From Armillaria gallica (Eukaryota > Basidiomycota > Agaricomycetes > Agaricales > Physalacriaceae), in assembly GCA_037576215.1 (NCBI GenBank), contig JBANDB010000005.1, positions 4,650,001-4,714,000 of the forward strand: a DNA stretch of 64,000 nt, in the 5' to 3' direction. Within the stretch, counting starts at the first letter, position 1; each line of letters starts with the position of its first letter. The notes beneath the pieces were generated by a model. The model was not told where the DNA came from. It did no database searches and saw only the letters and a program-made list of their open reading frames with translations. This document shows positions 1-10,393 of this stretch, in pieces. The position numbers and the translations under genes were made by a program.

Positions 1-1744
1 TGAAATTGAACTGTCGCTGTCTGAGTGCCTGTTGCTTCCATCTGATGATCTGGAAGATCGGTGACGGTGATAACTCCAGTCATGTTGACCATGCCTTTGG
101 TTGCTACTGCCATGAAGGATCTGGTACATTCTAAGCTTGTTCTCAGCCTTGTCTGCTCAACAGAGCTTATCGTGATATTTGTCAGACATAATATCAAGAC
201 ACTGTCAAAGTTCTCGAATCTCTGCTTGGAGTGTTGCCATCTGGGACAGCTGAAGGGCCTGAGACACCCTCTCATCATCATGGTTCTTCATCACAGCCGG
301 ATCAAAGAAGGATGTGATAGCACCCAGTGCCTCAGTTGCACTGGGATGCCATCCTCCTGCAGCACATGATTTTGCAGCAGCTATGGGATTCTCAACATGA
401 TAGGCTTTTGTCAACACTGTACCATTTTTTGGTGCCTTGGTACCTTTCACAGGTCTAACAGAGTCTCGTCCTGGCACAGGGGCAGTGGGTTCTTCATTGG
501 AGTGGTCAATTTCAATGATCTCTGGACCTCAGGCCTGTTCCTCCTCTTGAAAGACAGGATCATTGATATCTAAGGTTGCCGCTCGTTCTATGATAGCATC
601 ATGAACTTCAAGGGCAAGTTCAAGTACTGGTGACTGCTCAGCATTGCCAGTAGGTTTGCTGAGGGCTAATTTCAGAAGCTTAACAGGCAATCAGACCATA
701 GAACATCTTTACAAGGATCTCACTTACAGCACCATATTTTGCTCTGATAGATTTTCCATCTCGGATCGGCCACCCATTTTCTTCGGTGGTGTTTTTGTAA
801 TCCATCCAAACAGCCTCCCATGCATTACCTCCCAGTGGTCTCACTTCCAATGCAAGCAAGAGGAATGCAGTCAACTCCTCATCTGAATATCCTCTAGCAC
901 CAGGGGCACAGCCTTTTTTGCTGATCGGTTCTGCCTTGATTGCTGTGCCTTTGCTCTTGTTTCAACTAGTACTAGGCTTAGGAGTGGCCCTTGACTTTTC
1001 TTTGCACTTCACCTTCTTAGGCTCAGACTGAGCCTTGCTAATCTGATGGCACTTCCCTTTGATCACAGAAGCATCAGGAAGCTCATCATCAGATTGTGCA
1101 GGTGCTGCAGGGGAAGGCAGACACTGATAGAAGGTGTTATTGTCTCTGGATATGACTCTGAATTCAGCAGGAAGGTTAGGATCCAGGTGGAATTTTGGAA
1201 GATGGTTGCGGAAAGCAAGGGTAGGTGTGTGGGATCCAAGAAGGCCATTCTCATGTCTTGGAAAGGGCAAGGGCAAGCCTCCAAGAGAATTGAGGCCATT
1301 TTGGTGAGGAATACCATTTTTGAATGGATTACCAGGATACTGATTACCCTGCAAAGATATCAGCACTGATGTGTTGCCATCAAGGTTGAGAAAGGAACTT
1401 ACGTAGTGCGAGTACTGCCGATTGGCATCATATCTGGAATGAGGCGTTGGGAAGCCATGATAACTGCCATCAGACATGCCAATACAAGGGAGCTCTCACT
1501 CCAGTGGCTTTTGAGAGTCTCTGAAATTTGTGCCAGAAGTTCCAGCTGAGGTAAACTCAGAGTGATAGGAAAATAAAGGATTGCGAGATGGAAGCTGGCC
1601 AGCATCTTCATAGGGGTCCTGAGGGTATTGAGGGTTTTTTTGGGGGCTGTTAGATTCTTGCATGAAGTGATTTTTGCTCTTTGCACAAATTTTTTGGAGT
1701 GGTTGTCGAGGAGGACCAGGGAAAACCAAGAAAGGGACATCCAC
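1..1744 (-). pseudogene. Decayed DUF6818/Myb-like gene, truncated at the window edge
   Basis: Read on the minus strand, one frame runs from a start near 1744 to the left edge, broken only by TGA stops near 1497, 961 and 528. The middle part (about 680-890) resembles the DUF6818 Myb-like helix module found in fungal transposon-associated and DNA-binding proteins (motifs EELTAFLLLALEVRPLGG, AWEAVWMDY, KSIRAKYGA). It is followed by a clean GT-AG intron (about 683-730), after which the frame resumes. The N-terminal third is rich in Pro, Asn and His; the part nearest the left edge is Ala-rich and looks coiled. The retained frame and intron show it was recently a gene, while three stops argue it is dead. 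No terminal repeats or transposase were seen, so whether it is a mobile-element cargo gene or an ordinary host gene is open. Confidence 0.6.
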
Positions 1745-2983
1745 ATTGGGTAGAGTACACCCTTCTAGAACACATAAAAATTCAAATTATTGACATCTAC
1801 AGCACAAAATGTGTCTACAGACGGGTCGAGAGGCCTCTGTTGATGGGGGAATTTACAGAGGTTGTTGACCAGGCACGGATGATGAAATTATGCCCAGCAT
1901 CTCGGCTTGATGAATTTAGGGGCAATTTACAGATGAAAAATGTCTGTAAATCCTTACAGGAAGTCACCCATTGTATGCACATGAATAAGTTTGAAATAAA
2001 AATTTGAGTAGTAGAAACCAAATGCCTCCCTTATGGTAAATGAATCCGCTACTGAACAGCAGGTCTGCCACTTGATGTGGCTGTGCCTCAGGCATCAGAA
2101 AGGTGCACAAAGTGCTGTTTTTCACCACTCTCTCTGACTTTGGGTTTCTGACACTCAAAAATTGTTGTAGAATTTGCAGGTAGGTCTTCTGAAACTTCCC
2201 TCCTTGCTCTTTTCTTTTTCTTTTTCTTTTCTTTTTAATTTTTTCTCAGACCGACCCACAAGCATCAGTAGTGAGCCAGAACAGACCATCCCCAGCAAGA
2301 CAGGTGCTTGCACAGCCATTGCCGAGCATTCAATTGGAACATGCTGGCATGACAGGACCATATATATCCCAAGAGAAGTTGCCAAGCATTGGTTCAGTTA
2401 CATACTGCTGCTTGGCAGGCTTGGGGCTACTACTACCAGGTATCCACGCACGCTTCACACTGCAAGAGGTGTCTCCGATTGTATGTTGTTTATCCGCTAT
2501 ATCAAAGTAAAGCCTGTTTTATAATAGGAAATGTGCCATTACTTTATCACCGCCGTCCTATATGTGAGTCAACCTGAATGAGGTATCGTCCTCGACGTCG
2601 TGCATCCCAAGCCATTCAGAATTCCAGCGAGGACCAGCGCTTTGGGAAAAGTGCCGAGTCTAGATGGTCCCGCGGCGGTAGTCATTGTACGGATTTGGAC
2701 GCTGACTACTTGGCGGCCTGGCAAACGAACGTGATGGGCCAGGGTTACGGCAAGCGAAGGAAAGGCACGGGAATGAAGGTACCCCCGCATGTGAAATACG
2801 GATACCCCACAGATCGGGAATCGGAGGTGTGATATCTCGAGGAAATGTGATGTCGAGGGCGGTGGAAGCGTGATATCGAGAGAGACGTGTGATAGAGGAG
2901 AGGGCGCTTCTATTATAGACGAGGGTAGAGGGCGGCGCTTTCCTTCTTGTTCACCCACGACTCTGCTTGCTACGATCTCGACG
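1745..2983. other. Intergenic, no gene recognised; pyrimidine tract and short hairpin
   Basis: No convincing coding region. It contains a long pyrimidine tract at about 2205-2250 ending in CTCAG, and a perfect 9-bp inverted repeat (1925-1933 with 1943-1951). The last part is the 5' flank of the Rua1-like gene. Confidence 0.5.
1925..1951. repeat. Perfect 9-bp inverted repeat (hairpin)
   Basis: ATTTACAGA at 1925-1933 is exactly complementary to TCTGTAAAT at 1943-1951 with a 9-nt loop. Part of the arm (AATTTACAGAG) also occurs near 1849. It may be a remnant of element ends, but no function can be assigned. Confidence 0.4.
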
Positions 2984-4031
2984 ATGGAAGACGCGCTACG
3001 ATATCCAGACTTGGACGGTGACCAATGGCTTGTGGAAGGATACGGCGAGTCTCCTGTGAAGAACGTGTCGTTGCTGTCGCCGATAAAGGACGCGTCGCCT
3101 GTGAAGAGCGCGTCGCCAAGTCTGTACGAGCTGTACGCGAGCTATGGAATTGACGGCGATGTACTGAGTGGAGGAGAGGAGAGTCCTGTGCTGAGGTCGT
3201 CTTCGTCGGTGGTGCTTGCTAGATCTCTGTCTCCTGTGAAGAACGCTATATCAAGTCCTCTGTCGTTGACTGGCTCTCAGCTGGAGAGCGATGCTGCGAT
3301 GTCTCCGCTAACGCCGCTCAGCTCGCCGTCGCCGCCAAAGAGGAAGAGAACCGACAACGAGGAAGAGTCACCGTGTCGCAAGAAACCGAGAAAGGTGGGG
3401 TGGACGGAGAGGGTGTTTAACGGGGAGAAAGTCGAGGTGGATCGGGAGCGGTTCCCGTTGTTGTATCGACGGTTCCCAGTGAGCGACTTTGGCGGCATGG
3501 CAGGCGCGACGGCGAACGCGCCGAGGGAGGGCTGGGGCGACTTGTACACGCCACGGTGGGTGAAAGGGAGAGGCGCGGATAAGATGGGACTCTGCGGGAT
3601 CTGTGTTGAGCCGCGGGAACGGGGCGGGGAGGGACGGGCAGTGTGGCTTGGCATGAAGTTTAGCGCGTACAAGTGAGTACAGCTTGGGTGTTCATAAATC
3701 CGCACTGATGATTGGTAGCTACCACATGCAATACGGTCACGGAATCAGTGCCCATACTACACGACCCTTCAGTCCTCCGCTGGCCTTCCGCGATGTGACC
3801 AGGCCAAATCCGGCGAAAGGCGAAAAAGGGTCTGTGACGGTAGGCATGTGCCACCACTGCAGAAAGTGGGTGCCAGTCGAGGGAGTGAAAGATGTCCAGG
3901 TAAAGGTCCCAGAGTTATTTTGGTGGAAGCATGCCGCAGCGTGCCATGGTGCGAGTACAATCGAGGGTGAGGACGGCGTGTTCGAGGAAGACGAGATGTG
4001 GAATAAAGTAGTAACGTCATGTGATCAATAG
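2984..4031 (+). CDS. Zinc-binding transcription regulator, Rua1 C-terminal type
   Basis: Two exons (2984-3672, 3719-4031) give 333 residues. The C-terminal 130 residues match the Rua1 C-terminal domain: DLYTPRWVKG, then CGIC with YHMQYGH, then CHHC with ELFWWKHAAACH, i.e. two zinc-binding units. The intron splits the SAY/YHMQ junction, where a phase-2 splice keeps the frame. Rua1 was first known as a regulator of glycolipid synthesis in a smut fungus; members elsewhere are mostly uncharacterised, so the target here is unknown. The N-terminal half is Ser/Pro-rich with repeated SPVK/SPIK motifs (proline-directed kinase sites) and a basic stretch PPKRKR that looks like a nuclear signal. An upstream in-frame ATG at 2870 is possible; 2984 is chosen because the sequence before it lacks protein character. 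Confidence 0.8.
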
Positions 4032-4099
4032 GCGGATGCTTCCGATGCGGGGTAACCCGGAGTAAATGCTCCTTTCCTCTTGACCCCCACATTCCGACC

Positions 4100-5555
4100 A
4101 TGAAGATTCAGAAGCGATTCTACACTGGTATACCAATCCCTATACGAGCACGCAACCTACACACTGCGTCGTCCCCATTATCCTTCTTTGACAGCCCCCC
4201 AACACCCCCACCAACGACTCCGAGGAATGCAAACATCGTCCGCTTCGCTGCTGAGAGCAAGGGTCTGGGCAGTGCGCTCTGTGGATTCGATGTCGTCAGG
4301 CGTGGCTGGGAGGGGCCGTATGTTATGGGCGTGGATGTGAGGGTTGGGCGACGAGAAGGCAAGAGCCGGGAACGGAAGGGGAGGAGACTCATTTTGGACG
4401 TCGGCGGGTACGGGATACCAAAGAGGTGCATGTCCGGAAGCGTGGGCGGGAAAGCCGTGATGGTTGGTGAGGATGCCTTTTTCGTTAGAAGGAACGCGAT
4501 GGGCGTCGCCGATGGTGTGGGCGGCTGGGCAAGAGGACAAACCATACCGGGTGAGCCCTTCTTCTCCGTTGCTGATCTCGTGCTTATGTTTTAGGCCCCA
4601 CGCCGTCTGCGTTGTTTGCCCATCGATTAATGCATTTCTGTTCCGAGGAGATGGAGCTCGAACCTCCCAGGCCGAGCACGTTTATACCGTCCGTCAGTTT
4701 CGCCAGACGAGAGTTGCAGGAGGAACTCGAGGAAGAATTGGAAGAGCTCGAGGAAGGCATAGACGTGCTCATGATACTCGAACGAGCTTACGAAAAGACT
4801 ATCAAAGCACATGTAGAAAAGGAACAGCCGATATCATACGTGAGCGCCTTTTTCTGCTCAACAGCTACTTTTTTTTCTGACTCGTAGCAGTCACCGTTTA
4901 CACCCCCACCTCCGCCCGATACCCTCTCATCTCCAATAATACCCTCAGATCCAACACCCAAACCGCTGCTAGCAGGCTCATCAACTGCCCTGCTCGCCGT
5001 CCTCGACCACGTCAACAACGGCGAGGCGGTCGTCAAAATTGCCCACGTCGGCGACTGCATGGGAATGCTCGTCCGTGGCTCAGAGTGCGTCTGGAGGAGC
5101 GACGAAATGTGGTGGAGCGTGCGTAACCCTCCTACAAAATTTTTTTCTTTCTCTGACGTCAGCTGCAGTTTAATACCCCCGTCCAGCTCGGACCCACGAC
5201 CCCAGCGCAGCCGAGCACGACGGCGCATGTGTTCACGCTCCCCGTCCAAGAGGACGATATCCTCATCCTGGCGACGGACGGCCTGAGCGACAACCTCTGG
5301 GACGAGGATATCTTGGATGAGGTAGCGCGCTTCCAGAGCAACCACAGTAGTGAGGAGGGCGGGCGCGATATGCTCGCTGCAGGCATGTTGAGCGAGGCAC
5401 TGTGTTCCCGGGCGAAGCGCGTCGCCAAAGACGGCGAGGGCGATACCCCGTTTGGGAGACGCGCGACAGAGGAGGGCAGGAAGTGGAAGGGAGGGAAGAA
5501 TGATGATATCAGTGTCGTGGTTGCTGTTATTTCGAGGGCGGGCGAGAGGCGGTAG
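4100..5555 (+). CDS. PTC7: PP2C-type protein phosphatase, PTC7 family (mitochondrial)
   Basis: Four exons (4100-4550, 4595-4839, 4888-5118, about 5163-5555) encode about 439 residues. The N terminus (MKIQKRFYTG..., Arg-rich, few acids) fits a mitochondrial presequence. PP2C metal-binding motifs are present: GVADGVGGW in exon 1, DGLSDNLW and GKNDDISVVVAVI in exon 4. PTC7 phosphatases dephosphorylate mitochondrial proteins, in yeast affecting coenzyme Q synthesis. Exon 2 encodes an unusually acidic Glu-rich helix (around 4710-4760) inserted between the first and later PP2C motifs. The last acceptor is ambiguous: CAG at 5162 or at 5168, differing by two residues. The gene lies 68 bp downstream of the Rua1-like gene on the same strand. 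Confidence 0.9.
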
Positions 5556-6417
5556 CCTTGGCCCTTTTTATGATAAAATGTACCAGTAGACGAAACTGTT
5601 ATGTATTAGATAGGATGTACGACTATTAATTAAAACTTGCATGATGCCCTGATTCTAGAGTACATTGGATTAGAAGGAGACTAACCTGCCTTGCAAACAC
5701 CGGTGAAGAAACTTTACAATGCGTTTTCATATGATATCCACCTATTTTGCCCGAAATAGCTGCTTGCCAGGGTTGCGGCCCAATGGGAACGTGTTATGGA
5801 TTTCGCGTACTTGGTAACACATGCCCATACTCGGCCTTCTCGGTCTTAACAGTGACTTGCTATTACTTTCTGTTACTTTCTCGATTCTTCGTACTAATAC
5901 CAGAATATTGTGGAACATTGTAGAATAATGATGACTCGAACCTTCCCCTAGTATATAAACTCGTAGATAAATCGTATCAGGTATCTTAGCCTAATTTTAC
6001 TACTCTTCGAAATCCACTTCACTGTGTATTCTAAGCATATCTGATCTAGCGCTTGCTGAGTCCTGACAAACTCGCTAACTACGCCCAACACCCATATCGG
6101 ATCCCCCTTGGTGGTTCGAACTCATCCTCTCTCACGACTTGGGTTTTACTCAAGTATTCTTTAACTGGTGTATTACTCGAAATACTCTGATTCCAGACAT
6201 CTTTCATTATTCGACCTAGCGTGAGGGAGAGCCATTTATCATGACCAATATGCTTTCAGCATGGTTGGAATTGCAGTAGTCCAGAGAGATACTTACCTGT
6301 GCCATGAGATATCCCGAAACCAGACTTACCAACCACTTCGCGTCTGGACACCGAACAAATCCCCGATTAACGTTCCCAGTCCCCATAATAATGTATTAGT
6401 ACTATCATACATCGGCA
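5556..6417. other. Intergenic, nothing recognised
   Basis: AT-rich stretch between two convergent genes (PTC7-type phosphatase and SUV3). No family resemblance in any frame. A TTCGAAC motif near 6115 resembles a tRNA T-loop, but the stem does not pair. Confidence 0.5.
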
Positions 6418-8812
6418 CTACGCATACTTCGCAGTATACTGAGCAAACATCTTTGCTCTTTTATTCAGCTTCGACTCCCCCGTCGGCTTAACCGGACTAT
6501 ACTCAATAACCCTCTTCCTCCTCTCCCCCTGCCCCTCCCTCCTCTTTCCCCTCCCCATCAACTCCAACACCACCTCAATCCCCACCTGCACCCTCGGCTT
6601 CAACTCCACCGCCCGCGCCTGGTCCGGAAACGCCACCGGCCTTCTATAGCTCAACCACGTATACAGCCCCAGCATCTTATGGAACGTCTCCAACAACGAC
6701 AAATCCTCGTTCGTCGTCCTGACCTTCCGCGCCTCGACCTTGTCCAGCGTCTCCATGAACGCCGTCTCCCCAAGGCACTCTTCGAGCCGCGCGATGCCCT
6801 GCATGCTGAAGAGCGTAAGGAGGCGCTCGATGAACGGCAGGGCCTCCCGATCACGCCACGGGATCGGCGCAGCCAGCATCACCTCGAAATCCGTCATCGA
6901 CGCGCCCTGGATGTACGCATCCAAATAGTTCGTGCACACCCGCGTCGCGCCACTGTAGATGTACCGGTACGTCGGCGCGAGCTTTGACGTGTACGCATGT
7001 GCCAGGAAGATGGTGTTCATCGCAGAATGCGGGGGGAGCGCGCTCGCTGTGGCGACGAGCGACGGGTTCGACGGTGTGATGCGCGCGGTCTTCAGGGATG
7101 GGATGGGGAGCTTCATCGTCCGTGTGAGGAACGGGAGGTCTTCTTCGTTCAGAGTCGTCGTCAGACCCGCGGGGCTTTCCTTTCCGTGCAAGCCGAATCG
7201 CCCAGCACGACCTGCGATCTGCTTCGTGGACGATATGGAGAGATATTGTACATGGTTGTCATGATATTTCTGGACTTCTGCGAATATTATACGTCGGATT
7301 TTCCTGTTTATTTCGTTAGTTAACGTTGGCGAACAAATAAAATGAAACGAACAGGTTTAAGCCCATGCCAATAGCGTCGCTTCCGATGAGGACGTCGAAT
7401 CCATTGTTGGCATCGTTGAACAGATCTGCCTGCTCACTCCTAACCTCCGGCGGCAGTCTCCCATACACAGTAGCGCAGCTCACCCCCATCGTCTTCTCCA
7501 CATCCCTCTTCATCTGAAAGATCGACCTCCTCGAAAACGTCACAATACAATCTCCCTTCCGAATCTTACTCAAATCGCCCCCCAAACTCTGCTTCTCCAC
7601 CTCCAACGGCGTAAGCCTCTCATACCGATTCACCACCAGATCGTCATTCGTCTCTTTCAGCATCGCCTCGACGAGAGGCACCGCCGTCTCCTCTCCACAC
7701 AGATGGATCTCCCGCGCATTGAGCCCAAGCACCGCTTCCGTCCACGCGAACCCTCTCTCCGAATCCCCAATCATCTGAATCTCATCCACCACCGCAACAT
7801 CGTACAGCATATTCGTCTTGATCATCTCCACCGTACAACTATACAGCCTCGCATTCTCATCCACGATCTTCACCTCCTCCCCCGTGATCATATTACACTC
7901 CCTCGCATACCTGGGGTTCCCCACCTTCGTTAGGGACGCCTTCTCCGGACTGACGTCGAATGCCGAGTCGGGTGCGGGTGGTGCTTCCTCTTCTATCCCT
8001 GCTGGGACGATCTGCCCCAGATTCAGACGCTCCCAGATCTCGTGGGCGAGTAACCGCAAAGGGCCCGCGTAGATTCCCGTAGGCGCAGCTGCCAAAGCAC
8101 GTAACGCATGATGCGTCTTCCCGCTATTCGTAGGCCCCACATGCATGATGAACTTCCTCCTCAGCCCTCTCGCAGCCGGATAATGGTCCCCCGGATGCGC
8201 GCGAGACGTCGCCTCTGAAAGACCCCGCATACCCAGAATGACCGACGTCGGGATACCCTGCGACTCCAAGAACGCCTGATTCGCAGGGTCCGACACCCAC
8301 GTATACAAAACCGTACTGTACACCATGTCGAAATACTGCCTCTCGTCGTCGTCCGGGGACATCCTCCCGAACTGCTCCAGTGAATAATCCATATACCCAT
8401 TATGCGTAGACAGCTTCTTGCTCGTCACCGCCTGCGTGAACACGAGCAGCACAGTCGGGATATGCTCTAGGGGCACCCCGAACAGCACCAGACGGTCCGC
8501 CACCCTTTTAGACGCAGCCCAATCCGCAACGTGCTTCTCGAAGAACTGGAGGATCGCTTCGGGCTTGTCGGGCGTCAGGCGGCGGGCGATGGAGCCTATG
8601 TCGACTCTCGGAGGTGGCGGGGCGATGTCATTCCTTGACCTGGAGAATGAGGGATGGGAAGGGTTTTGGTAACGCACGCTTATTCGTCGGCTTGGTGCGG
8701 ATCGGAATCTCCGTGAGATGTGGGAGCCCAGACAGGTAGAAGAAGATTCAGGAGTGATCCATCGGGAGCATGAGGCCACACGCTGCATCCCAGGAGCGCG
8801 ACGATGGCGCAA
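6418..8812 (-). CDS. SUV3: Mitochondrial ATP-dependent RNA helicase SUV3
   Basis: Two exons, complement(6418-7303, 7353-8812), 781 residues. SUV3 unwinds RNA in the mitochondrial degradosome with an RNase partner. Helicase motifs are clear: Walker A GPTNSGKT, motif Ia with YAGPLRLLA, motif II DEIQM, motif III-like CGEE, motif IV CIVTFSRRSIF, motif V near SDAIGMGLNL, motif VI QIAGRAGRFG. The intron falls between GLNL and KIRRIIF, and splicing joins CT|G cleanly. The first 75 residues are rich in Arg and Ser with almost no acids, as in a mitochondrial presequence. The C-terminal region matches the SUV3 C-terminal helical part; the tail is basic. The gene converges with the PTC7-type gene. Confidence 0.93.
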
Positions 8813-9238
8813 AGAAGGAAAAAGTTTTTGATTGATGATCGAGCAGAGGTAGGGTTAGGGTTGGCTACGTCATGCGGCTCTACATTCCCAAAAATGTACA
8901 ATCCTAACCGACGCCAGATAAGTACCTCCGTACCCGTCTCCAATGGTCAAATACTATTCAACATCTGGAAAAGCAGAGGTTCCAAAAGACTGAAGGAAAG
9001 GGCGCGCCAAAAGGCTTCCCTTTCTCCGTCGTGCCCAGAAAAATGGTAATATGTATGAAATGCCATCTCACATTCAACTACAGCCCTTGACCCGTTTTAG
9101 ATATCGGGGAATTTAATAGTGGTATCCGTTTGCCTGTGCACACAACACACCCTGGAATGGCCGGTACTTGGTAGCAGTGACCTCTAAGAACAACCTAGGA
9201 CTGCATGTAAAATACACAATCATCATAACGGGCCCGAT
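8813..9238. other. Intergenic, nothing recognised
   Basis: Upstream flank of SUV3. It contains two adjacent TTAGGG-like units (about 8849-8862), too short to be a telomere relic. No coding signal. Confidence 0.5.
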
Positions 9239-10070
9239 TCATGAGCAAGGAGGACAGAGAAAGGAAGGGCACGAAAAATGATCAGGCTCCCCGGCCCTAT
9301 AAAAACTCGTTACGGTGGGAAACTTCGAAAGAGAGGGTATGAAACTGACCACAGCGATATTAGATGACGAAACGTTCCCAGCATCCCTTCGACAAGCCTC
9401 ATAATGTTGCAAAACCTCCCGCCTAAACTCAGGCACTTCCATTCCTTCGACGGGAGTGCGGCGCAACTACCCACTTGACCACTTGACAGGGTACTGAGCC
9501 GTAGTAATAGCATCGCTCGGGACGGGTATCTTGTAGAAAACGGGACGAGTGCCGATCATAGTGATGGCAGGAAATCAAGCGGATCTAAGCCCGCGAGCTG
9601 CGTTGTTGTACTGGAAAGCAGCGATGGCTTCAGCAATGACCTGCGCTTCGGGATTCTTGGTACTGATGACCGTTTTGTCTTGTTGGATCACAAGTAGAAT
9701 TGTCGTGTTGCCTTGAACCAAGCATAGGTCAGTCTGTGCTGAACGCCTATCATCACCGCATATCATAAAAGGAATGGCATAGAGGAGAGTTCCTCGCTCT
9801 TCAAACCCGAGCAGGCGAAGCAGCTCTTTGGCAAAATCATCGATTGCTGACGGTTAGCGTGGGTTGCAAGATCTAGGTATTGAAGAACCATCGGACAGAT
9901 CGTCATCGGGAGGGACAGTAGCGGTCAGGAAAGCTGGATAAGTATTGCGTTGGGCGTATATGTCCGAGGATTGGCGGCGGATTGTGATGTTAAGTCATTC
10001 GATGTCCAGTCACTCCCAAACTTGGCAGAACGGATTATATCCGCCATTGTAGCGTACACTCTGACCGCAA
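9239..10070 (-). pseudogene. Relic of an agaricomycete accessory-protein family
   Basis: Minus-strand reading shows pieces in the order expected for an uncharacterised agaricomycete family: a WTSNDLTS segment near 10000, PFMICGDDRRSAQTDLCLV then VIQQDKT and EAQVIAEAIAAFQYNN (about 9600-9780), and FPAITMIGTRPVFYKIPV (about 9510-9575). The frame is broken by TGA at about 9575, TAG at about 9465 and stops near 9920, and the usual linker after the AIAAFQ helix is missing. The D...(Q/E)xK spacing loosely recalls a PD-(D/E)XK nuclease fold, but that is inference. Called a pseudogene because of multiple stops and missing segments. Confidence 0.5.
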
Positions 10071-10393
10071 TGAGATACATCAATGTAACCAGATGAACAT
10101 ACTCACTGATTGCAATTGGGTTTTACGAGATGACGGTTGAGAGAGTCGTGAAGGGTAAATTTGTAAAAGTTTGGCTACTAGTGTGGCCTTCGTCAAGTCG
10201 TCGCTATGTGAGTTATACTGTTATATTCGAAGAATCCGCGTCACTCTACCACAAACCAAAGAGTCTGATGTGAGATTTTCAATAAAAAAACTGTCCATAC
10301 AAACGAAATCCTTTGCTCAGGGAGTTTTATTCTCGCTGCTCTTAGCTCCGAAGTCAAAAAGAAAGGCGTGCATCCCACAAAAAGATTTATTCT
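10071..10393. other. Intergenic, nothing recognised
   Basis: Spacer downstream of the complex I gene. No coding or RNA signal seen. Confidence 0.4.

Noticed and set aside
6100..6135. tRNA-like GGTTCGAAC motif
   Set aside because: Position 61 is not C and neither strand gives a paired T-stem.
8643..8681. Possible extra intron in the SUV3 leader
   Set aside because: GTGCGT...CTCCAG would be 38 bp, too short, and its length would break the frame; the unspliced frame is open.
8849..8862. Telomere-like TAGGGTTAGGG
   Set aside because: Only two units; common by chance and not near a chromosome end by gene content.
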